Shown: piece after piece, positions 14,751 to 23,297 of the stretch | How positions within the stretch are numbered: position 1 is the stretch's first letter | Layout of the letters: each line of letters starts with the position of its first letter | Assembly: GCF_025147765.1 (NCBI RefSeq) | Contig: NZ_CP102265.1 | Span: 1,861,001 to 1,925,000 of the forward strand | Length of the DNA stretch: 64,000 nucleotides | Source of the DNA: Blautia obeum ATCC 29174 | Lineage (GTDB): Bacteria > Bacillota > Clostridia > Lachnospirales > Lachnospiraceae | Direction: 5' to 3' | The notes under the pieces: generated by a model | The model's database searches: none | Told to the model about the DNA's origin: nothing | What the model saw: only the letters and a program-made list of their open reading frames with translations | Made by a program: the position numbers and the translations under genes

Positions 14751-16043
14751 ATGTTTGCAGACAGAGCAAAAATCATCATCCGTTCAGGAAAGGGCGGAGA
14801 TGGACATGTAAGCTTCCGCCGAGAGCTGTATGTACCGAATGGCGGTCCTGACGGCGGAGACGGCGGAAGAGGCGGAGATGTGATCTTTGAAGTGGATGAA
14901 GGTCAGAATACGCTTGGCGAGTATCGCCATAAACACAAATTTAAAGCACAGGACGGTCAGGAAGGCGGGAAAAAACGCTGCCATGGAGCTGATGGTGATG
15001 ACATTGTTCTGAAAGTCCCGGAAGGAACTGTAATTATGGAAGCACAGTCACGCAAGGTGATTGCAGATATGTCCGGAGAGAACCGCCGTCAGATCGTTTT
15101 GAAGGGCGGACGTGGTGGAAAAGGAAACCAGCATTATGCAACTCCTACCATGCAGGTTCCTAAATTTGCACAGCCGGGCCAGCCGGCGCAGGAGCTGGAA
15201 GTCCTTCTGGAGCTGAAAGTGATCGCAGATGTTGGACTTGTTGGTTTTCCAAATGTTGGAAAATCCACATTCCTTTCCAGAGTAACAAATGCCCAGCCGA
15301 AAATTGCCAATTACCACTTTACAACATTAAGTCCGAACCTCGGTGTAGTGGATACAGCAAATGGTGGCTTTGTTATTGCTGATATTCCGGGACTGATCGA
15401 AGGTGCATCCGAGGGAATTGGTCTGGGCCATGAATTCCTGAGACATATCGAACGTACCCGTGTTCTTGTTCATATTGTGGATGCAGCATCTACCGAAGGA
15501 CGTGATCCGGTAGACGATATTCATAAGATCAACAAAGAACTGGAAGCATATAATCCGGACATTGCGGCAAGACCTCAGCTGATTGCTGCAAATAAGATCG
15601 ATTGTATTTTTGATGACGGTGAGGAGAATCCTATTGACCGTCTTAAGGCAGAGTTTGAACCAAAGGGAATCAAGGTTTATCCGATTTCGGCAGTAACAGG
15701 TCAGGGACTGAAAGAACTTCTCTACGGAATCAAGGAACTTCTGGACAGTGTTCCGGCAGAGCGTATCGTATTTGAACAGGAATTCTTCCCAGAGGATGAA
15801 TTATTTACCGAAAATCTTCCGTTTACAGTTGAGAGACATCCTGAAGATCCGGATATCTTTGTTGTGGAAGGACCTAAGATTGAAAAAATGCTTGGATATA
15901 CCAATCTGGATTCTGAAAAAGGCTTTGCTTTCTTCCAGCGTTTCCTGAAAGAAGGCGGTATCCTGGAGGAACTGGAAAAAGCAGGTATTGAAGAGGGAAA
16001 TACTGTCCGTATGTACGGATTTGACTTTGATTATTATAAATAG
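14751..16043 (+). CDS. obgE: Obg GTPase, ribosome assembly
   Basis: A 430-residue Obg protein with three domains: the glycine-rich Obg fold (1-158, GGDGGRGGDV), the G domain with G1 GFPNVGKST at 165-173, DIPG at about 208, and NKID; and a C-terminal OCT domain (from about 345) found in Gram-positive Obg. It helps late 50S assembly and links GTP level to growth, stress response and sporulation. Order obgE-yhbY-nadD-yqeK-rsfS is the common one in Clostridia. Confidence 0.98.
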   Translation: MFADRAKIIIRSGKGGDGHVSFRRELYVPNGGPDGGDGGRGGDVIFEVDEGQNTLGEYRHKHKFKAQDGQEGGKKRCHGADGDDIVLKVPEGTVIMEAQSRKVIADMSGENRRQIVLKGGRGGKGNQHYATPTMQVPKFAQPGQPAQELEVLLELKVIADVGLVGFPNVGKSTFLSRVTNAQPKIANYHFTTLSPNLGVVDTANGGFVIADIPGLIEGASEGIGLGHEFLRHIERTRVLVHIVDAASTEGRDPVDDIHKINKELEAYNPDIAARPQLIAANKIDCIFDDGEENPIDRLKAEFEPKGIKVYPISAVTGQGLKELLYGIKELLDSVPAERIVFEQEFFPEDELFTENLPFTVERHPEDPDIFVVEGPKIEKMLGYTNLDSEKGFAFFQRFLKEGGILEELEKAGIEEGNTVRMYGFDFDYYK

Positions 16044-16057
16044 AAAGGTCTGAAACT

Positions 16058-16348
16058 ATGACAAGCAAACAGAGAGCATACCTGAAAGGTCTTGCAATGA
16101 AAATGGAACCGATCATGCAGCTTGGTAAGGGTTCTGTCACACCGGAAAATACAGCGGCTGTTGATGAGGCACTTGCAGCACGTGAACTGATCAAAATCAG
16201 TGTACTTCAAAATTGCCTGGATGATCCGCGTCAGATGGCAGAAGTTCTGGCAGAGAGAACACATTCACAGGTTGTTCAGGTGATTGGAAGAAAAATCGTT
16301 CTTTACCGTGAAGGAAAAGACAACAAGAAAAAAATCATTCTTCCGTAA
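16058..16348 (+). CDS. yhbY: YhbY family (CRM domain) RNA-binding protein
   Basis: A 96-residue single CRM domain protein with MTSKQRAYLKGLAMKMEPI, GKGSVTPE (GxxG loop region) and ELIKISVLQN, IGRKIVLYR strands. Such proteins bind pre-50S particles. It follows obgE by 14 bases and precedes nadD by 23, in one operon with ribosome-assembly genes. Confidence 0.93.
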   Translation: MTSKQRAYLKGLAMKMEPIMQLGKGSVTPENTAAVDEALAARELIKISVLQNCLDDPRQMAEVLAERTHSQVVQVIGRKIVLYREGKDNKKKIILP

Positions 16349-16371
16349 TACGAGAAGGAGTACAGAGAACA

Positions 16372-17019
16372 ATGGAAACCAGACGTAAAAAAATTGGTAT
16401 TATGGGAGGGACATTTGATCCGATCCACATCGGTCATCTGATACTGGGGGAGAAAACATATGAACAGCTTGGCCTGGATAAGATATTATTTATGCCGGCC
16501 GGAAATCCTCCTCATAAACAGAACCGGATTGGACGGGCCACAGATGCTCAGAGAGTATCTATGGTAGAAAAAGCAATTTCCGGAAATCCACATTTTGAAC
16601 TTTCGTTGACCGAAATGAATGATAAAGGATTCACATATACCTACCATACACTGGAAACACTGAAAGAACAAAATCCGGACACCGATTATTATTTTATTAT
16701 CGGAGCGGATTCTCTGTACGATTTTTCCTCATGGAGAGAGCCGGCAAGAATATGTAAAGCCTGTACGATTGTTGTAGCAGTACGTGATCATGTGCCGGTT
16801 GAGAAACTTAATGAACAGATGACATATTTGTCTGAACGGTATAATGGCCGATTTATCAGCCTGAATACACTGAATATAGATATTTCAAGTCAACTGCTGC
16901 GCAAGTGGCATCAGGAGGGTAAGAGTCTCCGGTATTATGTGCCAGATGCAGTAGCTGATTATATAGATAAAAATCACATTTATCACATAACAGAGGGAGT
17001 TGGCCACAACAATGTCTGA
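16372..17019 (+). CDS. nadD: Nicotinate-nucleotide adenylyltransferase
   Basis: A 215-residue nucleotidyltransferase with the signature GIMGGTFDPIHIGHL near the N-terminus and the second motif SSQLLRKW (ISSTxxR-like) near the end. It joins ATP to nicotinate mononucleotide to give deamido-NAD. Its last eight bases overlap the yqeK start, so expression of the two is coupled. Confidence 0.95.
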   Translation: METRRKKIGIMGGTFDPIHIGHLILGEKTYEQLGLDKILFMPAGNPPHKQNRIGRATDAQRVSMVEKAISGNPHFELSLTEMNDKGFTYTYHTLETLKEQNPDTDYYFIIGADSLYDFSSWREPARICKACTIVVAVRDHVPVEKLNEQMTYLSERYNGRFISLNTLNIDISSQLLRKWHQEGKSLRYYVPDAVADYIDKNHIYHITEGVGHNNV

Positions 17020-17617
17020 TTACGATTTCATAAAAATGCAAAAAAAACTTGCCAAATATCTTGATGAAAACCGCTATGAACATACTTTAGGAGTTATGTT
17101 TACCTGTGCTTCTCTTGCGATGGTACACGGATATGACCTGAAAAATGCTCAGGTGGCCGGCCTGCTTCATGACAGTGCAAAATGTATTCCAAATAAAAAA
17201 AAGTTAAAGATATGTGCAGAACACCATATTCCGGTTAGTGATTTTGAAAAAGAACATCCGTTTCTTCTTCATGCTAAACTGGGGGCATATATTGCAAAGG
17301 CAAAATATAATGTCACAGATAAGGAGATTCTTTCTGCAATCACATATCATACAACAGGTAAACCGGATATGACTATGCTGGAAAAAATTGTTTATATTGC
17401 AGATTATATCGAGCCGGCACGAAATAAAGCGCCAAGGCTTACAGAAATCCGCAGACTGGCATTTGAAGATCTGGATGAGTGTATGTATCAGATTCTGAAA
17501 GATACGTTGTCTTATCTGGATGAAAATCCAAATGATGTAGATTCAGCAACTAAAGATGCGTATGCTTATTATACAATGCTACATGAGGACAGGCTGAAAA
17601 TTCGAAAACAGGCCTGA
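17012..17617 (+). CDS. yqeK: YqeK-type HD-domain Ap4A hydrolase
   Basis: A 201-residue HD-superfamily phosphohydrolase: His in RYEHTLGV, the HD pair in LLHDSAK, and a distal Asp in the helix YIADYIEP. YqeK enzymes split diadenosine tetraphosphate symmetrically. ATG at 17012 overlaps the end of nadD; a TTG four codons earlier is too close to the GGGAG site. The nadD-yqeK pairing is conserved in Firmicutes, and fusions of the two exist. Confidence 0.9.
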   Translation: MSDYDFIKMQKKLAKYLDENRYEHTLGVMFTCASLAMVHGYDLKNAQVAGLLHDSAKCIPNKKKLKICAEHHIPVSDFEKEHPFLLHAKLGAYIAKAKYNVTDKEILSAITYHTTGKPDMTMLEKIVYIADYIEPARNKAPRLTEIRRLAFEDLDECMYQILKDTLSYLDENPNDVDSATKDAYAYYTMLHEDRLKIRKQA

Positions 17618-17631
17618 TCCGGAAAGGAAAC

Positions 17632-17994
17632 ATGTTTATGAACAGAGAACAGGAAATGGTAAGCATTGCCTGCAAAGCAATTGATGATAAAAAAGCACTG
17701 GACATAAAGGTAATTGATATCCGAGAGGTTTCTGTGATCGCGGATTATTTTGTGATTACAAGCGGAAGCAATCTGAACCAGGTGCAGGCAATTGTAGATA
17801 ATGTTGAGGAACAGCTTGGAAGAGCTGGGTTTGAACCAAAACAGATTGAAGGAACAAGAAATTCAAACTGGATTCTTATGGATTATGGTGATCTTATTAT
17901 TCATGTGTTTGATGAAGAAAATCGTCTTTTTTACGATCTTGAAAGAATCTGGAGAGATGGAAAAGAACTGGATGTTTCAGAATTTTTGAAATAA
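17632..17994 (+). CDS. rsfS: Ribosome silencing factor RsfS
   Basis: A 120-residue RsfS/Iojap protein with the family motifs DIREVSVIADYFVITSG, GTRNSNWILMDYGDLIIHVF and FYDLERIW. It binds L14 on the 50S subunit and blocks subunit joining when nutrients are short. Last gene of the obgE operon, followed by a strong terminator. Confidence 0.97.
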   Translation: MFMNREQEMVSIACKAIDDKKALDIKVIDIREVSVIADYFVITSGSNLNQVQAIVDNVEEQLGRAGFEPKQIEGTRNSNWILMDYGDLIIHVFDEENRLFYDLERIWRDGKELDVSEFLK

Positions 17995-18034
17995 GTTAAC
18001 TGTAAAAAAAATATGTAAACCATAGATGGCGAAA

Positions 18035-18078
18035 AACAGGAGTATATCGGAAAATAATCTGATATACTCCTGTTTTTT
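18035..18078 (+). terminator. Terminator of the obgE-rsfS operon
   Basis: AACAGGAGTATATC (18035-18048) pairs perfectly with GATATACTCCTGTT (18061-18074), followed by TTTTAT. Confidence 0.9.
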
Positions 18079-18157
18079 ATTGTTAGGGCAAAGCCCTGTT
18101 TACCATTGTGTAGTTTTTCGTTGATCCGAAAAACGGAACTTTGGGAAACAAATAAAC

Positions 18158-18174
18158 CACCTGCTATGCAGGTG
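18158..18174 (+). repeat. Left-end hairpin of the IS200-type element
   Basis: CACCTGC, loop TAT, GCAGGTG: a perfect 7-bp stem. It is the kind of subterminal hairpin bound by TnpA. Confidence 0.7.
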
Positions 18175-18267
18175 AGTTAGGAATGCTTCAGCTTACAGTA
18201 AAAAACCTCCTGTGTTACAATAATGTTGGTTCGCCAACCGCATTAAAGGACAAAGGAGGTTATCCAA

Positions 18268-18738
18268 ATGGATAGTAATAGTTTATCACATACAAAATGG
18301 AATTGTAAGTATCATATTGTATTTGCACCAAAATATAGAAGAAAAGTAGCATATGGAAAAATAAAGCAGGATATAGCGAATATTTTGAGTATGTTATGTA
18401 AGAGAAAAGGTGTAAAAATTGTAGAAGCGGAAATATGTCCAGATCATGTACACATGCTAGTAGAAATTCCACCGAGCATAAGTGTATCGTATTTTGTAGG
18501 GTACTTAAAAGGAAAAAGTACACTTATGATATTTGAAAGACATGCAAATTTAAAATATAAATATGGAAATAGACATTTCTGGTGTCGAGGATATTATGTA
18601 GATACGGTAGGGAAAAATGCAAAGAAAATACAGGAATATATAGCAAATCAGTTACAAGAAGATTTGGAATATGACCAGATGACACTGAAAGAGTATATTG
18701 ACCCGTTCACGGGTGAGCCAGTAAAACCGAACAAATAA
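18268..18738 (+). CDS. tnpA: IS200/IS605-type TnpA transposase (HUH, Y1)
   Basis: A 156-residue single-strand transposase with the HUH motif in CPDHVHMLVEIP (about residues 59-70), a FWCRGYYVDTVG segment and the catalytic tyrosine in NAKKIQEYIANQ. It cuts and joins single-stranded ends without duplicating the target. No tnpB or RNA-guided nuclease gene accompanies it, so it is of the IS200 rather than IS605 layout. Strong AAAGGAGG site nine bases upstream. A hairpin AAGCCC/GGGCTT follows the stop. Confidence 0.95.
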   Translation: MDSNSLSHTKWNCKYHIVFAPKYRRKVAYGKIKQDIANILSMLCKRKGVKIVEAEICPDHVHMLVEIPPSISVSYFVGYLKGKSTLMIFERHANLKYKYGNRHFWCRGYYVDTVGKNAKKIQEYIANQLQEDLEYDQMTLKEYIDPFTGEPVKPNK

Positions 18739-18848
18739 AAGAAGCCCTTTAGGGCTTAGTGGGTAAATGATGTTGCGCTTGGCGAACCTATTTCAGTGAG
18801 TCTTTAGACTCCAGTGCCGGTAATAGACCCTTATAGGGTCAAAGCAAG

Positions 18849-18867
18849 CCACCGGCTAAGCCGGTGG
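18849..18867 (+). repeat. Right-end hairpin of the IS200-type element
   Basis: CCACCGGC, loop TAA, GCCGGTGG: a perfect 8-bp stem. Read on the minus strand it contains the TAG (18858-18856) that now ends lexA. Confidence 0.8.
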
Positions 18868-19491
18868 TCTTGACTCGTATAAACGAAAAACACCAAATAC
18901 TTTACCAAGAATTTTGAGATTATCATGTACAAGAATCGGTTCCATTGAATCATTCTCCGGCTGCAGGCGATAATAGCCGTCTTCTTTGTAAAAAGTCTTA
19001 ACCGTGGCAGAATCTTCTACCAGTGCAACTACAATATCTCCGTTAGAAGCAGAACTCTGTTGTCTGACCAGAACCTGATCACCGTCAAAGATGCCGGCAT
19101 TGATCATGCTGTCACCTTTTACTTTAAGCATGAAGCTCTGCGCATTTGGCATATATTCTGCAGGAACCGGAAAATATCCTTCGATGTTTTCAACGGCAAG
19201 CATAGGCTGACCGGCTGCAACGGTTCCTACCAGAGGTACATTTACAACTTCTCTGCGGACAAGGTTAAAATTATCATCAATGATTTCAATTGCACGTGGT
19301 TTCGTGGCATCTCTGCGTATATAACCGTTTTTTTCGAGAGCTTCCAGGTGAGAGTGAACAGAAGAAGTAGACTTCAGATTAACTGCCTCACAAATCTCCC
19401 TGACTGCTGGGGGAAATCCTCTGTTAAGAATCTCATTTTTTATATAATCCAGAATCTCCTGCTGTTTCTTGCTGATTCTGCCGTATGCCAT
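18856..19491 (-). CDS. lexA: LexA, SOS repressor, with IS-derived C-terminal end
   Basis: A 211-residue LexA: winged helix-turn-helix (1-65), self-cleavage site at A93-G94 (VAAGQP), and catalytic serine S128 (GDSMI) and lysine K165 (ATVKTF). It represses DNA-damage genes until RecA filaments trigger cleavage. ATG at 19491 follows CAGGAGGT by eight bases; the frame opens further upstream without support. The final residues, about SRPPA, and the stop are encoded by the right end of the IS200-type insertion, so the native C-terminus has been replaced or extended. The fold should tolerate this since the change lies past FGVFRLY. An operator-like site lies upstream. Confidence 0.95.
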   Translation of the reverse strand: MAYGRISKKQQEILDYIKNEILNRGFPPAVREICEAVNLKSTSSVHSHLEALEKNGYIRRDATKPRAIEIIDDNFNLVRREVVNVPLVGTVAAGQPMLAVENIEGYFPVPAEYMPNAQSFMLKVKGDSMINAGIFDGDQVLVRQQSSASNGDIVVALVEDSATVKTFYKEDGYYRLQPENDSMEPILVHDNLKILGKVFGVFRLYESRPPA

Positions 19492-19559
19492 AGAAAATAC
19501 CTCCTGATTCACGATCATTCTGATTAATAAAAAGTATAACATACCTTTTTCGTAATAGC

Positions 19560-19584
19560 AAACAAATATTCGGAAAATATGTTC
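19560..19584 (-). promoter_or_regulatory. Candidate LexA operator upstream of lexA
   Basis: GAAAATATGTTC (19573-19584) differs at one base from the Firmicute LexA box GAAC-N4-GTTC. A weaker second copy, AAACAAATATTC (19560-19571), adjoins it. Autoregulation of lexA is the rule in this phylum. Confidence 0.55.
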
Positions 19585-19608
19585 GCACTGAATAATTTCC
19601 CCTTTTTC

Positions 19609-19637
19609 TTGTCAGATGAAGGTGAAAATGGTACAAT
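19609..19637 (+). promoter_or_regulatory. Promoter of the HlyD-like/yggS/sepF unit
   Basis: TTGTCA (19609-19614), 17 bases, TACAAT (19632-19637); AAAGGAGG and a TTG start follow about 35 bases later. Confidence 0.7.
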
Positions 19638-19681
19638 ACCTTAGTATGTAATTTAGTTAAAAGAATAAAGGAGGCATTTTT

Positions 19682-21097
19682 TTGCCTGATAAGGATAAAC
19701 ATTTTGCAGATAATGCAGGAATATTAAAGAAGATCAAAAGTGTGTTGGGGTTGAATATTGGTACAATGCTGTTTGGAGCTCTGTTTCTCTATATGCTGTT
19801 CAGCGTTGTTTTGTATCTGACATCTTCCAACATTGAATCATATCTGGTCATTGCCGGACCTCTTTCCAGAAATGAAACCTATACGGGACTTGCGATACGG
19901 ACAGAGAAAGTATATAAGGCAGAGACAGGGGGATATGTCAGTTATTATGCCCGGGAAGGTAGCAAGATTAATGCCAACGGCGTGGTATATGGTATCAGCA
20001 GTTCACAGAAGACAGAATCGTCTGCTGAACTGAGTTCAGATGATCTTTCTGCAATTCGCAGTCAGATGTTGAGCTTTTCAAAGGGATATAACCCGAGCAA
20101 ATTTAATAATACATACAGCTTTAAATATAATCTTGAGGGAAGTATCTTACAGTATGCGGGGGTAAGTGGTACTTCATCGGATTCCGGGGTTGTAAGCTAT
20201 GGAGGGCAGACACTCAGCAAAGCAGAACAGGATGGAATTATTTTGTATTCGACAGATGGATACGAAAATAAAACAGCGGATACCCTTACGGCAGAAGACT
20301 TTGACCAGAATTCTTATCATGAAACAGATCTTAAGACACACGATGCTGTTTCAGCTGGGGACAGTCTTTATACGTTGGTTTCGGATGAGAACTGGAGCCT
20401 GATGATTCCGTTGAGTGAGAAGCAGGCGGCAAAGCTCGCTGACCGTACGGTTGTGCGTGTGAAATTTCTGAAAGATGATATGACTCAGAGTGGAGATTTC
20501 AGTATTGTTGAGATTGATGGAGCTAAGTATGGCAAGATTGATTTTAACAAGGGTGTGATTCGCTATGCCTCAGATCGTTTCCTGGAAATAGAACTTGTAA
20601 CAAATACAGTCACTGGATTGAAAATTCCATTGTCATCAATTGTTACAAAGGAATTTTACCTGATACCTTCTGATTATGCGACAACAAATGAAGACAGTCA
20701 GGAAACAGGTTTCATGGTCCTTGGCAAAGATAAAAGCGGAAACGAGACACGTACATTTGTAAATCCGTCTATTTATGCAAGCATAGAGGATGGAAGCCAG
20801 GATACAGAGGATGAAAGTAAGAAAAAATATCTGTATTATGTTGATCAGAAGTCATTTAAAGAAGGTGACGTGATCATCAGCCAGAAAGATCAGAGCCGCT
20901 ATGTAGTCAGTGATGTCGGTGTACTTGAGGGTGTATATTGTATCAACCAGGGGTATGCCGTATTTCGCAGAATAGAGATACTGGATCAGAATGAAGAATA
21001 TGCGATCGTTTCAAAAAATACAGCATATGGTCTGGCGAGGTATGATCATATTGTACGAAATGCTGATAAAGTAGATGAGGAAGAAATTTTATATTAA
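19682..21097 (+). CDS. HlyD-like membrane-anchored protein
   Basis: A 471-residue protein with a short cytoplasmic head, one membrane segment (about 24-46) and a long extracytoplasmic part. The segment around AIRTEKVYKAETGGYVSYYAREGSKINANGVVYGI resembles the lipoyl/barrel-sandwich half-motifs of HlyD-type adaptors, and a second half appears in the C-terminal beta domain. No partner transporter is present. It always seems to precede yggS-sepF in relatives, which hints at an envelope or division role; this is inference. Start is TTG with AAAGGAGG eight bases upstream. Confidence 0.75.
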   Translation: MPDKDKHFADNAGILKKIKSVLGLNIGTMLFGALFLYMLFSVVLYLTSSNIESYLVIAGPLSRNETYTGLAIRTEKVYKAETGGYVSYYAREGSKINANGVVYGISSSQKTESSAELSSDDLSAIRSQMLSFSKGYNPSKFNNTYSFKYNLEGSILQYAGVSGTSSDSGVVSYGGQTLSKAEQDGIILYSTDGYENKTADTLTAEDFDQNSYHETDLKTHDAVSAGDSLYTLVSDENWSLMIPLSEKQAAKLADRTVVRVKFLKDDMTQSGDFSIVEIDGAKYGKIDFNKGVIRYASDRFLEIELVTNTVTGLKIPLSSIVTKEFYLIPSDYATTNEDSQETGFMVLGKDKSGNETRTFVNPSIYASIEDGSQDTEDESKKKYLYYVDQKSFKEGDVIISQKDQSRYVVSDVGVLEGVYCINQGYAVFRRIEILDQNEEYAIVSKNTAYGLARYDHIVRNADKVDEEEILY

Positions 21098-21149
21098 AAG
21101 GTAAAATGATTAATAAAGAATTTTATACGAATCAGGAGGCTTATAAATT

Positions 21150-21842
21150 ATGATAACAGAAAATCTTGAACAGGTTCGCAAAAACATTGAGGAAGCATGC
21201 AGGGCAGTAAATCGTGATCCGGGAGAAGTGACATTGATTTCTGTAAGTAAGACGAAACCGGTGTCTATGCTTCAGGAAGCGTATGATGCAGGTTCAAGAG
21301 ACTTTGGAGAAAATAAGGTTCAGGAGATCATGGATAAATATCCACAGCTCCCGTCAGATATTCGCTGGCATATGATCGGACATCTGCAGAGAAATAAAGT
21401 AAAATATATTGTAGACAAGGTTGCACTGATTCATTCTGTAGATTCTCTGAGACTTGCAGAAACAATTGAAAATGAAGCTGCAAAACATAATGTGACAGTT
21501 CCGATACTTATTGAAGTAAATGTAGCACAGGAGGAGAGTAAATTCGGCCTGAAAACAGAAGAAGTTCTTTCACTTGTGGAATCTGTGGCAGCATTGCCGC
21601 ATATAAATATAAAGGGCCTGATGACGATTGCTCCATATGTCGAAGATCCGGAGGAGAATCGTGGGATTTTCCGCCAATTGAAGAAATTAAGTGTTGACAT
21701 TGCAGCCAAAAACATTAATAATGTTAATATGAGTGTTTTGAGCATGGGTATGACCGGAGATTATCAGGTTGCCGTGCAGGAGGGCGCTACGATGGTTCGG
21801 GTTGGAACGGGTATTTTCGGTGAAAGAGACTATTCGCATTGA
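21150..21842 (+). CDS. yggS: YggS family PLP homeostasis protein
   Basis: A 230-residue single-domain TIM-barrel protein that binds pyridoxal phosphate through the lysine in SVSKTKP (31-37). Other family marks are FGENKVQE, WHMIGHLQRNK, VNVAQEESKFG and SMGMTGDYQVAVQEGATMVRVG. It balances the PLP pool and amino-acid metabolism. In Firmicutes it lies upstream of sepF, as here. Confidence 0.97.
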   Translation: MITENLEQVRKNIEEACRAVNRDPGEVTLISVSKTKPVSMLQEAYDAGSRDFGENKVQEIMDKYPQLPSDIRWHMIGHLQRNKVKYIVDKVALIHSVDSLRLAETIENEAAKHNVTVPILIEVNVAQEESKFGLKTEEVLSLVESVAALPHINIKGLMTIAPYVEDPEENRGIFRQLKKLSVDIAAKNINNVNMSVLSMGMTGDYQVAVQEGATMVRVGTGIFGERDYSH

Positions 21843-21872
21843 GCCATAAGACAAATAGGATTGGAGATTAAA

Positions 21873-22502
21873 ATGAGCGTTTTAGATAAACTTTTGGATG
21901 CCGTAAAACTTAATGATGATTATGATGAAGATGATTATTTAGATGATGATCTTCTTGACAGTGATGACGATGATTTCCTGGATGATGATCAGGAGGATAA
22001 GCCTGTAAAGAAATTTTTCCAGAAATTCTCTAAAAAAGCTGATGACGAAGAGGTTGATGATTTTGATGATGAAGAACCGGTTGCAGCTGCACCGAAACAG
22101 CCAGTCAAAACTGTTTCCATACCAAAAGTATCTGTCAAACAGGACAAGCCGGCACGAAGTACTTCATCCAAGATCACTCCAATGCGAAGCAGCAGAAAGG
22201 GATCACAGGCAGCAAATATGGAAGTATGTGTAATCAGACCTACATCGATGGAAGATACTCGTGAAATTGCAGATACATTAGTAGACAATTCTACAGTTGT
22301 ATTGAATCTTGAAGGACTTGATATGGAACTTGCACAGAGGATTATCGATTTTACATCCGGTGCATGTTATTCTCTGGGTGGAAGCCTGCAGAAGGTATCC
22401 AGCTATATCTTCATTCTTGGACCTTACAATGTGGATATTACTGGTGATCTTCAGAATATTCTTGGAAGTAATCCGGTACCGTCTGTAAGAGCAGGATATT
22501 GA
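21873..22502 (+). CDS. sepF: Cell division protein SepF
   Basis: A 209-residue SepF: an N-terminal amphipathic segment (MSVLDKLLDAVKL) for membrane binding, an unusually long acidic and basic linker (about 20-115, many Asp runs), and the C-terminal SepF domain (EVCVIRPTSMEDTREIADTL...VVLNLEG...RIIDFTSGACYSLGG). It tethers and bundles FtsZ. ATG at 21873 sits seven bases after GGAG; an in-frame TTG at 21861 overlaps that site. Confidence 0.95.
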   Translation: MSVLDKLLDAVKLNDDYDEDDYLDDDLLDSDDDDFLDDDQEDKPVKKFFQKFSKKADDEEVDDFDDEEPVAAAPKQPVKTVSIPKVSVKQDKPARSTSSKITPMRSSRKGSQAANMEVCVIRPTSMEDTREIADTLVDNSTVVLNLEGLDMELAQRIIDFTSGACYSLGGSLQKVSSYIFILGPYNVDITGDLQNILGSNPVPSVRAGY

Positions 22503-22525
22503 TTAACACAGGGTATTGATTAACA

Positions 22526-23278
22526 ATGGAAAAAGACGAATTCTTTATCAAGAGAATCCGGGAACTGGCAAATCTCTCTTATCAGAGAGATATTGTCACT
22601 TTTTCGGATTTTCTTAATTTAAATGAACAAAATATCATAAATGACCGTAAAAATCAAATGCCAGGCGTAGTTATGGAATGTTTTGGCGGTTACGAACAGG
22701 CAGAGCGTCAGATGGTAGCATTTCATCCTGATGCTCTTTTATTTCCATGGAAGTATCCTATTAAATGTCTGAAGGCAGAACCACTTGCTGCGAAATTTTC
22801 AGAGGACCTGACGCATCGTGATTTTCTGGGAGCAGTTCTCAATTTGGGAATCGAGCGTGCTGTGATAGGAGATATTCTTGTACAGAAACATACTGCATGG
22901 ATATTCTGTCACGAAAAAATTGCAGATTATATCATAGAAAATCTGACCAGAGTACGCCATACGACTATGAAACTTTCTATGGTGGATAATCTGGAACATA
23001 TACCGGAGCCGGAATTTCAGGAGATCAATGGCACATGTGCTTCCGTACGTCTGGATGCACTGATTGGACTGGCTTTTCAGACTTCAAGAAACAGTATGGT
23101 TCCTTTCATAGAAGGCGGTCAGGTATTTGTAAATGGAAAATTAATTACATCGAATGGATATGAGCCAAAAGATGGAGATATTATTTCGGTACGTGGTAAG
23201 GGGCGATTTCGGTATGAGGGCGTTTCCAGACAGACAAAAAAAGGACGGAACAGTGTGAAGCTGTTGCGTTACCAGTAA
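22526..23278 (+). CDS. ylmH: YlmH-type S4-domain RNA-binding protein
   Basis: A 250-residue protein with the YlmH domain and, at about 180-245, an S4 RNA-binding domain (SVRLDALIGLAFQTSRNSMVPFIEGG...VFVNGKLITSNGYEPKDGDIISVRGKG). In B. subtilis YlmH follows the sepF genes and rescues stalled 50S-peptidyl-tRNA complexes. The ribosome site is weak (CAGGG). Linked to sepF by 23 bases. Confidence 0.92.
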   Translation: MEKDEFFIKRIRELANLSYQRDIVTFSDFLNLNEQNIINDRKNQMPGVVMECFGGYEQAERQMVAFHPDALLFPWKYPIKCLKAEPLAAKFSEDLTHRDFLGAVLNLGIERAVIGDILVQKHTAWIFCHEKIADYIIENLTRVRHTTMKLSMVDNLEHIPEPEFQEINGTCASVRLDALIGLAFQTSRNSMVPFIEGGQVFVNGKLITSNGYEPKDGDIISVRGKGRFRYEGVSRQTKKGRNSVKLLRYQ

Positions 23279-23297
23279 GGATCAGGAGGACTAAGAT

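Larger units (their letters stand above)
18143..18880. mobile_element. IS200/IS605-group insertion sequence
   Basis: A single Y1 transposase gene is flanked by subterminal hairpins: CACCTGC/GCAGGTG at 18158-18174 on the left and CCACCGGC/GCCGGTGG at 18849-18867 on the right. There are no terminal inverted repeats or target duplications, as expected for this group. The total of roughly 700-740 bases is the usual IS200 size. Exact ends are not certain because the cleavage tetra/pentanucleotide cannot be fixed without an empty site. The right end lies inside the 3' end of lexA. Confidence 0.8.

Noticed and set aside
18085..18133. Hairpins AGGGC/GCCCT and GTTTTTCG/CGAAAAAC left of the IS200-type element as a second terminator or a small RNA
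   Set aside because: The stems are short or AT-only, lie between a proven terminator and the IS, and probably are remnants of the lexA 3' end or IS flank. Nothing supports a separate function.
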